From [Clostridium] methylpentosum DSM 5476 (lineage in GTDB: Bacteria; Bacillota; Clostridia; Oscillospirales; Ruminococcaceae), in NCBI GenBank assembly GCA_000158655.1, contig EQ973338.1:352816-409208 (forward strand): 56,393 nucleotides of DNA, written 5' to 3'. The notes below the pieces were generated by a model. It was not told the origin of the DNA, ran no database searches, and saw nothing but the letters and a program-made list of their open reading frames with translations. Made by a program: the position numbers and the translations under genes. Below are positions 41,893-50,857 of this stretch, piece after piece. The first letter of the stretch is position 1. Each line of letters opens with the position of its first letter.

Positions 41893-42405
41893 ATGTTAAG
41901 CAAGGAAGTTAGCACGCTGCTGTGCGACCAGATCAACAAGGAATTTTACTCAGCCTATCTTTACCTGGATATGTCGAATTACTACTACGATCAAAACCTT
42001 GACGGATTCGGAAACTGGTTCAAGATTCAGGCGCAGGAGGAGCGGGATCACGCGATGCTCATCCTCACCTATCTCCAGAACAACGGCGTTTCGGTCAAGC
42101 TTGCAACAATCGACGCGCCTGACAAAGAGTATCACACTTTTAAAGATCCTCTTGTCGCTGCGCTGGCACATGAGCAGTATGTGACCTCGTTGATCAATGC
42201 AGTCTATTCCGAGGCGTTTGCAGTGAAGGATTTCCGCACGATGCAGTTCCTTGACTGGTTTATCAAGGAGCAGGGTGAGGAGGAAAAGAACACTGACGAC
42301 CTGATCAAAAAGTTCGACCTCTTCGGCAACGAGGCCAAGGGCCTTTATATGCTCAACAGTGAGATGGGCGCACGGACTTACACCGCCCCTTCGCTGGTTC
42401 TGTAA
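41893..42405 (+). CDS. ftnA: Ferritin (non-heme)
   Basis: This 170-aa four-helix-bundle protein stores iron in 24-mer shells. Ferroxidase ligands are visible: E near position 17 (QINKEFYSAYLYLDM), the E-x2-H pair (QEERDHAM, about 49-56), and E and Q in helix C/D (KEQGEEEKNTDDL). I use the ATG at 41893 because other family members start MLSKEV; the earlier ATG (41884) is only two bases from AAGGAGG. Confidence 0.93.
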   Translation: MLSKEVSTLLCDQINKEFYSAYLYLDMSNYYYDQNLDGFGNWFKIQAQEERDHAMLILTYLQNNGVSVKLATIDAPDKEYHTFKDPLVAALAHEQYVTSLINAVYSEAFAVKDFRTMQFLDWFIKEQGEEEKNTDDLIKKFDLFGNEAKGLYMLNSEMGARTYTAPSLVL

Positions 42406-42451
42406 GCCTCGGAAGCCGTTGTACCCGGAGATGTACGCATAGATCAAAATA

Positions 42452-42491
42452 AGCGGGAGGAAACCGATAGAGTTGCCGGTTTCCTCCCGCT
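42452..42491. terminator. Bidirectional terminator between ferritin and GNAT genes
   Basis: A 15-bp perfect stem (AGCGGGAGGAAACCG with its complement) with a 10-base loop separates two convergent genes. Confidence 0.85.
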
Positions 42492-42493
42492 GT

Positions 42494-42955
42494 TTATTGC
42501 GCCAAAAGAGGTTTGCCAAAACAGATACAGACATCGTCCCCTATGAAGGAACCGAAATTTGGGATCACCTCGTAGCCGATCTTTTGGTAAAAACGGATTG
42601 CGTCTTTCATCTCCGCCCCGGTTTCTAGCACCGCATAGGCAAACCCCTGCTCTATGGCAAGTTTTTCGAGTGTTTTCATGATCTGGGAAGCGAGGCCCTG
42701 CCGGCGGAATTCACTGCGCACAAAAATTCGCTTCATCTCTACAGATGTCTCGTTGTACACTTTCAGCGCCCCGCACGCCGCGGGCTGCCCGTCCACATAG
42801 GCAACCACGCCGCATTTCATGGTGCTCAGATCGTGGTGCTGCTGATAGTTGAGCACAATGTCGCGGAACCGCATGTAGTAGTATTCGTCGAGCTGGTGGA
42901 CGAGTTCGACAAAATCGGGGTGTTCCACCCCGGTTTCGACAAGTTGAAATTTCAT
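42494..42955 (-). CDS. GNAT-family N-acetyltransferase
   Basis: This 153-aa protein has the acetyl-CoA-binding motif RSEFRRQGLASQIMKTLEKL (residues about 85-104, R-x2-G-x-A type) preceded by VEMKRIFV and followed by LETGAEMKDAIRFYQKIGYE. Substrate unknown. GGAGGATGTACAAAA precedes the ATG at 42955; the longer frame upstream has no ribosome binding site. Confidence 0.9.
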   Translation of the reverse strand: MKFQLVETGVEHPDFVELVHQLDEYYYMRFRDIVLNYQQHHDLSTMKCGVVAYVDGQPAACGALKVYNETSVEMKRIFVRSEFRRQGLASQIMKTLEKLAIEQGFAYAVLETGAEMKDAIRFYQKIGYEVIPNFGSFIGDDVCICFGKPLLAQ

Positions 42956-43326
42956 TTTTGTACATCCTCCGTAATCAGCTCCAGGCGTGCGCTGTGTGGG
43001 GGAGACAAATCCCTCCGGAGCGCGCTGTCCCCACACAATTAAATGGGTGCGAAATCTTTCGTTTTACGCATCACGCCTATTGCAACGTCCAAATGGTGTT
43101 TTCTATTATTTTCGCAATGGCACCCACGATTCTCTTTTGTTGGATGTGGTCTCCCGCAGCCATCGCTTTGGGTAGAGTCTGGTATCTACGGCCGCCCTGT
43201 AAGGCTCCAAAAGTTTGGTGCCTCGAACAGGAAACGGCGTTCGGGCGGTGGGGAAATACGCCGAGAGCTCCACCTGACTTCTTTGTGTGTGAGCTGACAG
43301 CCAGGAGTGTTCCAGCTGTAAAAAAA
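42956..43326. other. Spacer without a gene
   Basis: Only short frames without ribosome binding sites are present between the GNAT start and the hpf terminator. Confidence 0.4.
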
Positions 43327-43351
43327 CGCCCCCGCCTTCCGGGCGGGGGCG
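43327..43351 (-). terminator. hpf terminator
   Basis: A 10-bp GC stem CGCCCCCGCC with its complement and a 5-base loop is followed on the minus strand by TTTTTT. Confidence 0.85.
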
Positions 43352-43361
43352 ACCTCTTTTT

Positions 43362-43904
43362 CTATTCGCAGATGAGCAGACCGTAGCCCTTGCCTTTCTG
43401 CCGCGCGTAGACAATGCGGGTGAGCCCGTCCTCGCCGAGATAGACAAAATAGGAATGCCCCAGCATTTCCATCTGCACAATCGCTTCGTCGTCGGTCATC
43501 ATCTGAAGCACCACATGCTTGGTGCGTTTGATCTCGCTCGAAGGGGTTTCGGAGAGTTCTTCCGCACTGTCGCCGAGTTGATTCATCGCGCCTGCGAGGT
43601 CATCGATGCCGGATTTTCTCTTTTTGTCGACCAAGCTGGTTTTTAACTTGCGCAGCTTGCGTTTGAGGTCATCCACAGCGAAGTCAATACTCGGTTCTAT
43701 TTTTTCGGCGGCAGCTTCGCCGCGGATAAAGCTTCCAGTGTATTTTACCGTGATATCACATTTGTAGCCAGTCGTCACCTTGGAGAGCGTCACGTCGAAC
43801 AGCGCCGATTCTGGGAGCATTTTGTCAACGCGTTTTAACTCCTTTTCAATCCCATCCTTTGCACCTTGTTTGAGTTCGAATCCTCTTGCTGTAATGTTGA
43901 TCAT
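43362..43904 (-). CDS. hpf: Ribosome hibernation promoting factor, long form
   Basis: This 180-aa protein dimerises inactive 70S ribosomes into 100S particles. The N-terminal S30AE domain (residues 1-100: INITARGFELKQGAKDGIEK, VDDLKRKLRKLK) is joined by a flexible linker to the C-terminal dimerisation domain (about 125-180: VVLQMMTDDEAIVQMEMLGH, RIVYARQKGKGYGLL). The long form is typical of Firmicutes. AGGAGGCTACAAATT precedes the ATG. It is transcribed alone. Confidence 0.95.
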   Translation of the reverse strand: MINITARGFELKQGAKDGIEKELKRVDKMLPESALFDVTLSKVTTGYKCDITVKYTGSFIRGEAAAEKIEPSIDFAVDDLKRKLRKLKTSLVDKKRKSGIDDLAGAMNQLGDSAEELSETPSSEIKRTKHVVLQMMTDDEAIVQMEMLGHSYFVYLGEDGLTRIVYARQKGKGYGLLICE

Positions 43905-44034
43905 AATTTGTAGCCTCCTTTAGAAATTGAAATTCTGCGGTGTGGAGACAGGAGGATATGTCCTCCCGTATATCTATTATACTGCAATATCGCTGAATAA
44001 TCAAACAATATTTTATGAATAAAAACCAACTTTT

Positions 44035-45087
44035 CTATGGTAGGCAGTAAAAATTCGTCTCCCAGGCAGGCACATAGGGGTGGTGCCGCAGGAAGATGCG
44101 GTAGCCGGGGCTGATCGACTCGAGCTGCAGCGGCAGGGCGAAGAGATCCTCGTTGCGGTGATAGGCGCAGAGGTAGAGCTTTGGCCTGTCGCGGCGGATC
44201 GTTTGGCGAGCGCCGTCGAGTGCGCGGGCTTCGCTGCCCTCCACATCCAGCTTGAGCAATGAAACCGGGTGGTTGGCGAGATTGTCGAGCGCATCGGCCC
44301 GGACGGGTTCCCCCTGTTGGGCAAGGCGGGAGTTACGCCCGCCTCGCTTGCTGAGCAGCAGAGTGGCGGGTCGGTCCCAGGCGGCCACCTGGAGCAGGTC
44401 GATGTTGACAAATCCCTGGGTATTGCGGGTGAGCTTGCGGAAGTTTTTTTCATCCGGTTCGAGCGCGAGAATACGACGGTAGCAGCCCCCGGTGTGGGCG
44501 AGCAGCTCCCGGATGGTGTCCCCATCATAGGCGCCGAGGTCTACAAAGTCCTCCTGCGTGGAGGGGTTCAACAGCTGCCACGCCTCGTCTTTGTCCGTTT
44601 GGCAGCAAAAAAGGTGGGCGGGGTTTCCGCTCACCTTGAAGCGCAGCACTTCCAGGAAGACTTTGCGGGATTGTTCATCCGCGAGCAGCTGGTAGGCGCG
44701 GTCAAACTCTGCCTCGTGCTGTGCGAGATACTCCCGGGTGAACAGCCCGTCTCCTGCAACAGGGACGTCGGGGGCGTAGAGCTCGTGAATGCTGCTGAGC
44801 TCCCGTATGCGGTCGAGCATCCCGCTGTGGTGCACCGCGAAGGAAAGCAGGATCACAAACTCCCCGAATTCCCGGCATACTTCGTCATAGCTGCGCACTG
44901 GGAAGCCGCGGAAGGAGTGCCCGCGGACGAATCCGTCGCTTGCAAAGACCGCCTGGGCACGGATGCCCCGCTGTTCCAAGACGTCGAGGATGCTGTCTGC
45001 CCCATTGCCCATCCCGTAGAGAACGATGGGCTTTTTTGTTTTCGCTAGAGAATCCCAGCAGCTGGGTTCTCGGATTGCTTCGAGCAT
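44035..45087 (-). CDS. FkbM-family methyltransferase
   Basis: This 350-aa protein has an N-terminal nucleotide-fold half (IVLYGMGNGADSILDVL, residues about 21-37) that resembles a sensor or sugar-nucleotide domain, and a C-terminal SAM methyltransferase half of FkbM type (EDFVDLGAYDGDTIRELL about 177-194, ILALEPDEKN about 207, SLLKLDVEGSEARALDGA about 275-292). FkbM enzymes O-methylate sugars or polyketides; in gut Clostridia they are often capsule-related. The next genes downstream on this strand lie before it (45098-47058) with a 10-base gap, so it is probably the third gene of a unit with them. Confidence 0.85.
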   Translation of the reverse strand: MLEAIREPSCWDSLAKTKKPIVLYGMGNGADSILDVLEQRGIRAQAVFASDGFVRGHSFRGFPVRSYDEVCREFGEFVILLSFAVHHSGMLDRIRELSSIHELYAPDVPVAGDGLFTREYLAQHEAEFDRAYQLLADEQSRKVFLEVLRFKVSGNPAHLFCCQTDKDEAWQLLNPSTQEDFVDLGAYDGDTIRELLAHTGGCYRRILALEPDEKNFRKLTRNTQGFVNIDLLQVAAWDRPATLLLSKRGGRNSRLAQQGEPVRADALDNLANHPVSLLKLDVEGSEARALDGARQTIRRDRPKLYLCAYHRNEDLFALPLQLESISPGYRIFLRHHPYVPAWETNFYCLP

Positions 45088-45097
45088 GGGGCCTCCT

Positions 45098-45760
45098 TTA
45101 CAAATGCAGCCGTTTTTTCAGTTCAATTTTGGTCGCGCGGTCGGCGAACACAAACGCGCCGATCAATGTGAACCCCGAGTAGGCGGCGCTGACAAGGATG
45201 AGCCAGCTCGCAGTCGCGGCTCCGAGCAGGAAAAAGAGGGGCAGGAAACCGATCGCGACCGTCATCAGCAGATAGATGATATAGCCTTTGAGGTTGAAAT
45301 GGTCGATCATCAGGGTGATTGTGACGCTCAAGTTTCCCGCAATGCAGACTGCGGGGGAGGCATAACTCGCCCCCCAGCCGTGGTTGCCGGTGAGCAGGTC
45401 GATGAGCACCACAAACACCGCGAGCGCCAGGGTTTGAATCGCAATGTTAAACCCGATGTTGTACCGCTTTTTGATGGCCGACATCGCCGCGGCCCAGCTG
45501 TAGACCACCCCGCCGACAACCAGAAGAGACCAGAAGTATCCGGTCGGGTAGATGAAGTTGAGAATCAGGCAGGCGGCGCACCCGACGATCGAGACGAAAA
45601 TCAGGATGCGCATGAGCAGGTTGTAACGGCTGAAAAAATCCGAGGTGCGGGGGTAGCTCTGGGTGCAGCCCTCCTCCTCTCCGCTGAGCGTAGTGTAGCA
45701 GAGGGGGCATTTGTCGAGCGCTTCCCGCACCGTGAGATTGCATTGCTTGCAGGTTTTCAT
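45098..45760 (-). CDS. DUF6320-type membrane protein with zinc ribbon
   Basis: This 220-aa protein starts with a zinc-ribbon (CKQCNLTV ... CPLCYTTL, residues 4-24) and has about six membrane helices (about 48-70, 75-95, 108-128, 135-155, 160-182 and 187-207). The layout matches DUF6320 proteins. Its ATG overlaps the stop of the acyltransferase gene by 4 bases (translational coupling), and this pairing is known from other clostridial genomes. Function unknown. Confidence 0.8.
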   Translation of the reverse strand: MKTCKQCNLTVREALDKCPLCYTTLSGEEEGCTQSYPRTSDFFSRYNLLMRILIFVSIVGCAACLILNFIYPTGYFWSLLVVGGVVYSWAAAMSAIKKRYNIGFNIAIQTLALAVFVVLIDLLTGNHGWGASYASPAVCIAGNLSVTITLMIDHFNLKGYIIYLLMTVAIGFLPLFFLLGAATASWLILVSAAYSGFTLIGAFVFADRATKIELKKRLHL

Positions 45761-47058
45761 CTGGGCTTCACCTCGTTTGTCGTCAGAGTGATCTCCACCC
45801 CTTGCCCGGCCAGGGAGCGGAAAAAATGCCGGGCGATATCCGGCTGTGCGATCGAGGCGGAGAAGGTGACTGAAAGGGTGTCCCCAAAGGAAGAGACGCC
45901 AATTTTGACCGCCTGATGCTTGGACGGGCTCATGACCAGGGTTGCGCCCCGCAGATAGGGCATGAGGTACTCCGGCATTTGGATCCGCCCGAGATTGGAC
46001 AACGCCGCCGAATAGACAACCTCCCCCTTGTTATAGGCGATTCTGAGCCCGATGTTTTTGAGGAACAGCGGAATAAACCGGATCGCCACATTGCGCTCAG
46101 TGGCCACCTGGTAGTTGATCCGCTCCGAGAGGTCCTCCCGGTTGAGCTGCTCCTTGAGCTGCTTGTTGACGGCGTGCAGCAATTCCTCAAAGGGAGGTTC
46201 CCCCTGACTGAAGTCAAAGCTCGCGTCAATGCAGGAGAAAAAATTGCGGGAGGTGATCGACGGGAAATGGTTGCGCAGGTTGACCGGAATGTTGATCTTG
46301 ATCGGGTGCTTGCGCTGGCGCGCCGGCATATTCTCATGATAAATGGCCGAGATCACCAGTGCGGAAAGATAAGCGGTGAGGGTGACCCCGCTCTGTTTGG
46401 CGAGGGCGAGCACCTGGGCAACCGGCATTTCGCCGGTGATAATTTTGATGTCGCCCGGCATGAGCTTGGTTCCAGTGATGTGGTACGCCTTTTTCTCAAA
46501 CGGTGTGCTCTTTTTGGATTTGTCGTAGTATTTGCTGAAGCTGTCCTCCGCCCGGGAGAGAGGCGGGGCTTCGCAACCGGAAGGCGGATAGCTCTCGCTC
46601 AGCTCCCCGGCGTGGGAGAGCAGCAGGTAGTTGTAGACAAGCGTGCGGATGAGTTGCAGAGCGCCGGTGCCGTCGGCGAGGACGTGGAACAAATCGAGAT
46701 TGATCCTGTTTTTAAAATAGGTCACCCGGAAGAGGAACCCCTTGTTTTTGATCTCTTTAAAATAGGTGCAGGGGGGCAGGCGGTCGCGGTGCACCTTGGC
46801 CTGATCGGGATTGTGCTCGAGAAAATACCAGAACAACCCCCTGCGCAGCCGCACTCGGAAGGAGGGAAACCCCTCGAGCGTCCTGTCGAGCGCCTGCTGC
46901 AGCAGTTCCCGCTCCACCGGCTCATACAGCTCAAACGAGAGGCGGAATACATTGGAATTCTGTGTGTCGCTGACAGCGGGAAACAGCTTGGCCGCATTGT
47001 CGAGCCGGAACCACTGCAAATCCTCTGTCGGTTGTTTTTTTTGTTTCATAATCTCCAT
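45757..47058 (-). CDS. Condensation/alcohol acetyltransferase-type acyltransferase
   Basis: This 433-aa enzyme has the fold of the condensation-domain/AATase superfamily. FHVLADGTGAL near residue 118 is the H-x3-D-G catalytic motif; KINIPVNLRNHFPS (about 258) and SNLGRIQMPEYL (about 352) are further family segments. Such enzymes transfer acyl groups to alcohols, lipids or sugars. Acceptor unknown. It is the first gene of a unit with the DUF6320 and FkbM genes. The ATG at 47058 follows AAGGATCG; one at 47049 is possible. Confidence 0.82.
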   Translation of the reverse strand: MEIMKQKKQPTEDLQWFRLDNAAKLFPAVSDTQNSNVFRLSFELYEPVERELLQQALDRTLEGFPSFRVRLRRGLFWYFLEHNPDQAKVHRDRLPPCTYFKEIKNKGFLFRVTYFKNRINLDLFHVLADGTGALQLIRTLVYNYLLLSHAGELSESYPPSGCEAPPLSRAEDSFSKYYDKSKKSTPFEKKAYHITGTKLMPGDIKIITGEMPVAQVLALAKQSGVTLTAYLSALVISAIYHENMPARQRKHPIKINIPVNLRNHFPSITSRNFFSCIDASFDFSQGEPPFEELLHAVNKQLKEQLNREDLSERINYQVATERNVAIRFIPLFLKNIGLRIAYNKGEVVYSAALSNLGRIQMPEYLMPYLRGATLVMSPSKHQAVKIGVSSFGDTLSVTFSASIAQPDIARHFFRSLAGQGVEITLTTNEVKPR

Positions 47059-47239
47059 CGATCCTTAATGTTGGTCGTTTCAGTGCCTTGAAAAAGTGTT
47101 TCTACCTTCTATTATAGAACAATTCCTGGCGGATTCAAGCAAATTCTGTGAATACAGCCTTTTATTTTTTCCGCGAGTGTGATAAAATAAAATCATTCAC
47201 AAAAAAGAAAAAGAAACTATCTGGAAAGAAGGACTCACT

Positions 47240-48427
47240 ATGGGTTATAAATTCGATGAGAAGATGGAGAATTTAAAGCCGTCCGTCATTCGTGAAATTC
47301 TCAAATATTCCTCTGACAAAAGCGTCATTGCTTTTTCTGCCGGAAATCCCGCCCCTGAGGCGTTTCCGGTTGACGCAATCCGCAAAATTACTGCTGAGAT
47401 TCTCGAAAAAGAGCCGATTGACGCGCTGCAATACAGCCTCACCGAGGGGTACACTCCGCTGCGCGACGTTGTCAAAGCGGATATCAAACGCAGAAATGGG
47501 ATTGGAAAGGAATTCGACGAGTTGATTATGACCTCGGGGGCGCAGCAGGTGCTTGACCTCGCGACCAAAGCATTCTGCGGCAAGGGGGATGTCATCCTCT
47601 GCGAAAGTCCGAGTTTTGTCGGTGCGCTCAACGCATTTAAATCCAACGAGGCGACCCTCGTCGGCGTCCCCATGGAGGAGGACGGCATGAACCTCGAGCT
47701 GCTCGAACAGGCGATGAAGCAAAACCCGAGCGCAAAACTGCTCTACATCATCCCGAATTTCCAAAACCCTTCCGGTATCACCACCAGTCTTGAAAAAAGA
47801 AAAGCGATTTACGAGCTGGCAAAGAAATACAGCATCTGTATCCTCGAAGACAATCCCTATGGGGAGCTGCGCTTCTCGGACGAGGCGGTTCCCTCCATCA
47901 AATCGTTTGACGAGGACGGCATCGTCATCTACATCGGCAGCTTTTCCAAAGTGCTCTCCCCCGGCCTGCGGGTGGGTTACGTCTGCGCGCACAAAGACAT
48001 CGTGCAGAAGATCACCGTCCTCAAGCAGACAAACGACGTCCACACCGGCATCCTGCCCCAGATGATCGCCCACCATTTCCTGACCGAATACGACTTTGAC
48101 GCCCACCTCGAAAATTTGCGCAGCATCTACAAACACAAGGCGCAGCTCATGCTCGACGGCATCAAAGCCGAATTTAATCCCGCGGTCGCTTCGACCACCC
48201 CGACCGGCGGCCTCTTCCTCTGGTGCACCCTGCCCGAAGGGACCGACATGCTCGCATTCTGTGAAAATGCGGTCAAAAACCACAAGGTTGCGGTGGTGCC
48301 TGGCAACGCCTTTATGACGAGCGACGACGAGCCGACCACCTCCTTCCGAATGAACTACTCCACCCCCACCGACGAGCAGATTGTCCGCGGCGTTCAAATC
48401 CTCGGCAAACTCACAAAAGAATTGTAG
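47240..48427 (+). CDS. PLP-dependent aminotransferase, class I/II
   Basis: This 395-aa enzyme belongs to the fold-type I aminotransferases related to 2-aminoadipate/aromatic aminotransferases (LysN/ARO8-like). Landmarks are SAGNPAPEAFPVD (about 35-47), YSLTEGYTPLRD (about 70), an NPSGITTS segment (about 176), the PLP lysine in SFSKVLSPGLRVGY (about 235-248) and FRMNYSTP near the C-terminus. It is not a MocR regulator, since no N-terminal helix-turn-helix is present. trpS follows after 12 bases, so they are probably cotranscribed. Substrate unknown. Confidence 0.9.
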   Translation: MGYKFDEKMENLKPSVIREILKYSSDKSVIAFSAGNPAPEAFPVDAIRKITAEILEKEPIDALQYSLTEGYTPLRDVVKADIKRRNGIGKEFDELIMTSGAQQVLDLATKAFCGKGDVILCESPSFVGALNAFKSNEATLVGVPMEEDGMNLELLEQAMKQNPSAKLLYIIPNFQNPSGITTSLEKRKAIYELAKKYSICILEDNPYGELRFSDEAVPSIKSFDEDGIVIYIGSFSKVLSPGLRVGYVCAHKDIVQKITVLKQTNDVHTGILPQMIAHHFLTEYDFDAHLENLRSIYKHKAQLMLDGIKAEFNPAVASTTPTGGLFLWCTLPEGTDMLAFCENAVKNHKVAVVPGNAFMTSDDEPTTSFRMNYSTPTDEQIVRGVQILGKLTKEL

Positions 48428-48439
48428 GAGATAAGATAG

Positions 48440-49456
48440 ATGGAAACAACAGCTACCAAACCGGAGCGCAAAAAGGTCATCCTCAGCGGCATCCAGCCCA
48501 CCGGGGTTTTCACCCTCGGCAACTACATAGGCGCTATCCGCAACTGGAAGGCCCTCCAGGAGGAGTACCTCTGTGAATACTTCATCGCCGACCTGCACGC
48601 GATTACAGTGCGGCAGGATCCGGCCAAGCTGCGCAGGCAGACGCTCGAGGCCTACGCCCTGCTGCTCGCCTGCGGTATTGACCCCGAAAAGAGCCTTGCC
48701 TTTATCCAAAGCCATGTCCACACCCACGCGGAACTTGCCTGGGTGCTCGAGTGTTACACCCAGTTCGGCGAGCTCTCCCGCATGACCCAATTTAAGGACA
48801 AGAGCGCCAAACACGCCGACAACGTCAACGCGGGCCTGTTCAGCTATCCCGCCCTCATGGCGGCGGACATCCTGCTCTACAAACCGGATTTTGTCCCAGT
48901 CGGAGCAGACCAGAAGCAGCACCTTGAAATCACCCGCGACATCGCCATCCGGTTCAACAACCTCTACGGAAATGTTTTCCGCATCCCTGACGCCTACATC
49001 CCCAAAACAGGCGCGCGGGTGATGTCGCTCGCCGACCCAACCAAAAAGATGTCCAAGTCGGACGAAAACGTCAACGGCTTTATCTCGATTCTCGACAAGC
49101 CTGAGACAATTGTGAAGAAATTTAAACGCGCGGTTACCGACTCCGAGATGGAGGTCGCCTACCGCGAGGGCAAAGACGGCATCAACAACCTGATGACAAT
49201 TTACTCGGTCATTACAGACAAGAGCTTTGAGGAAATTGAACAGGAGTTTTCCGGCAAGGGATACGGCGATTTCAAGACAGCGGTCGGCGAGGCAGTCGCC
49301 GAGCATCTGCGTCCCATCCGGGAGAACTTTGATCGCCTGATGCAGGACAAAGGCTATCTCGAACAGTGCTACAAAACGGGCGCGGAGCGAGCGCTGCAAA
49401 TTTCGTCCCGCACCCTTGAAAAGGTATACAAAAAGGTGGGCTTTCTGGCGAACTAG
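48440..49456 (+). CDS. trpS: Tryptophanyl-tRNA synthetase
   Basis: This 338-aa class I synthetase charges tRNA-Trp. The HIGH-type motif TGVFTLGNYIGAI is at residues about 20-32, AHADNVNAGLFSYP about 128, ADQKQHLEITRDIA about 154 and KKMSKSDEN (KMSKS) about 203. GGAGATAAGATAG precedes the ATG. No T-box leader is visible because it follows the aminotransferase gene by 12 bases. Confidence 0.96.
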   Translation: METTATKPERKKVILSGIQPTGVFTLGNYIGAIRNWKALQEEYLCEYFIADLHAITVRQDPAKLRRQTLEAYALLLACGIDPEKSLAFIQSHVHTHAELAWVLECYTQFGELSRMTQFKDKSAKHADNVNAGLFSYPALMAADILLYKPDFVPVGADQKQHLEITRDIAIRFNNLYGNVFRIPDAYIPKTGARVMSLADPTKKMSKSDENVNGFISILDKPETIVKKFKRAVTDSEMEVAYREGKDGINNLMTIYSVITDKSFEEIEQEFSGKGYGDFKTAVGEAVAEHLRPIRENFDRLMQDKGYLEQCYKTGAERALQISSRTLEKVYKKVGFLAN

Positions 49457-49635
49457 AGCTGTTTTAGCAAATAGGTTCAGCAAAGAAGGCGAAACCGCAG
49501 CGCTGTGGCGAAGCAGAGAACGCCTGCCAAAAGTGGTATCGCAGCCACAGGGTATCCGGACCTGCTGAACTGCTCAAACATGTAGCTGAACTATCTCTAA
49601 GCCAGCAACCCCGCAACGAAACGGAGGAACCGATT

Positions 49636-50781
49636 GTGAACAATTTTGAACTCTGTATCCCAACCAAGATGATTTTCGGCCGCGACACCCACAAACAGGT
49701 GGGTGAACAGGTCAAACAATATGCAAACAAGGTGCTGCTGCACTACGGCGGCGGGAGCATCAAGCGCAGCGGGCTGTACGACGAGGTCGTCGCGAGCCTC
49801 AAAGATGCGGGCGTTGCGTTCGTCGAGCTCGGCGGCGTCGCGCCGAACCCCCGTTTGAGTCTGGTGCACGAGGGCATTGAGCTCTGCCGCAAAGAGGGGG
49901 TTGAGCTGATCCTCGCCGTCGGCGGGGGCAGTACAATCGACTCCGCCAAGGCGATTGCCATGGGCGTTCCCTATGACGGGGAGGTGTGGGATTTCTACGA
50001 GAGCGAAGCGATGCCAGCATCCGCCCTGCCGGTCGCCACAATCCTCACCATTCCCGCTGCGGGGAGTGAGAGCAGCCCGAATACCGTCATCACCAACGAG
50101 GAAACCAAACGCAAATACGGCGCTGGCAGCCCGCTTCTGCGCCCCGTGTTCAGCATCCTCAATCCCGCGCTTTGCATGACGCTGCCCAAAAACCAGGCAG
50201 CCAACGGACTTTCCGACATGCTCGCCCACATCATGGAGCGGTATTTCACCGACACCCCCAACGTCGACGTCACCGACCGGATGTGCGAGGGGGTCATGCG
50301 CTCGATTGTTGCCAACGGCCCCAAGCTGATGGAACACTACGACAGCTACGACCTCTGGGCAGAGGTCATGTGGGCGGGCAAGGTCGCCCACGACGGAAGT
50401 CTCGGCGTCGGGCGCAAGGAGAGCTGGATTTCCCACGACATGGAGCACGAGCTCAGCGCAATTTATGACATCCCGCACGGCCAGGGACTTGCGATTGTCT
50501 TTCCGGCATGGATCAAGCATGTCTGCGCTGCCAATCCGACCCGGTTTGTCCAGTTTGCGGTGCGTGTTTTTGACGTGGACCTCGCTTTTGCAGATCAGGA
50601 TGCGATCATTGCAGAGGGCATCCGCCGCCTCGAGGCATTTTATAAATCTCTCGGTCTGCCGACCCGGCTGACTGAAATCGGCATCGACGACAAGGATTTC
50701 GAGACGATGGCGCGCTCGCTCGACCGCGACGGGACCATCCCCTACAGCGACGCAATGGCAATTTACCGCTTGGCATTGTAA
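49636..50781 (+). CDS. Iron-containing alcohol dehydrogenase, YqhD/butanol dehydrogenase type
   Basis: This 381-aa Fe-type ADH has GGGSTIDSAKAIAMG (residues about 95-109), ANGLSDMLAHIMERYF (about 190-205) and the His pair in WISHDMEHELSAIYDIPHGQ (about 257-276). It is of the YugJ/BDH type, which uses NADPH and reduces butyraldehyde and other aldehydes. It differs clearly from the other Fe-ADH (40643-41812), so the two are not a recent duplication. The ATG follows GGAGGAACCGATT. There is a ~180-base spacer behind trpS. Confidence 0.92.
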   Translation: MNNFELCIPTKMIFGRDTHKQVGEQVKQYANKVLLHYGGGSIKRSGLYDEVVASLKDAGVAFVELGGVAPNPRLSLVHEGIELCRKEGVELILAVGGGSTIDSAKAIAMGVPYDGEVWDFYESEAMPASALPVATILTIPAAGSESSPNTVITNEETKRKYGAGSPLLRPVFSILNPALCMTLPKNQAANGLSDMLAHIMERYFTDTPNVDVTDRMCEGVMRSIVANGPKLMEHYDSYDLWAEVMWAGKVAHDGSLGVGRKESWISHDMEHELSAIYDIPHGQGLAIVFPAWIKHVCAANPTRFVQFAVRVFDVDLAFADQDAIIAEGIRRLEAFYKSLGLPTRLTEIGIDDKDFETMARSLDRDGTIPYSDAMAIYRLAL

Positions 50782-50857
50782 TATCCCCGCTTTTATGCTA
50801 TAATAAAACCAAATTTTTGGGAACATTTTTCCGAACATCAAGAAAGAAGGAACGGCT

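Noticed and set aside
48427-48440. T-box leader for trpS
   Set aside because: The preceding gene ends 12 bases before trpS, leaving no room; metG and ilvE upstream regions also lack the T-box sequence.
47273-49483. Very long minus-strand open frame (736 codons) opposite the aminotransferase and trpS genes
   Set aside because: It is the complement of two clear genes with strong family motifs and has no ribosome binding site or family resemblance; it results from codon bias in a GC-rich third position.
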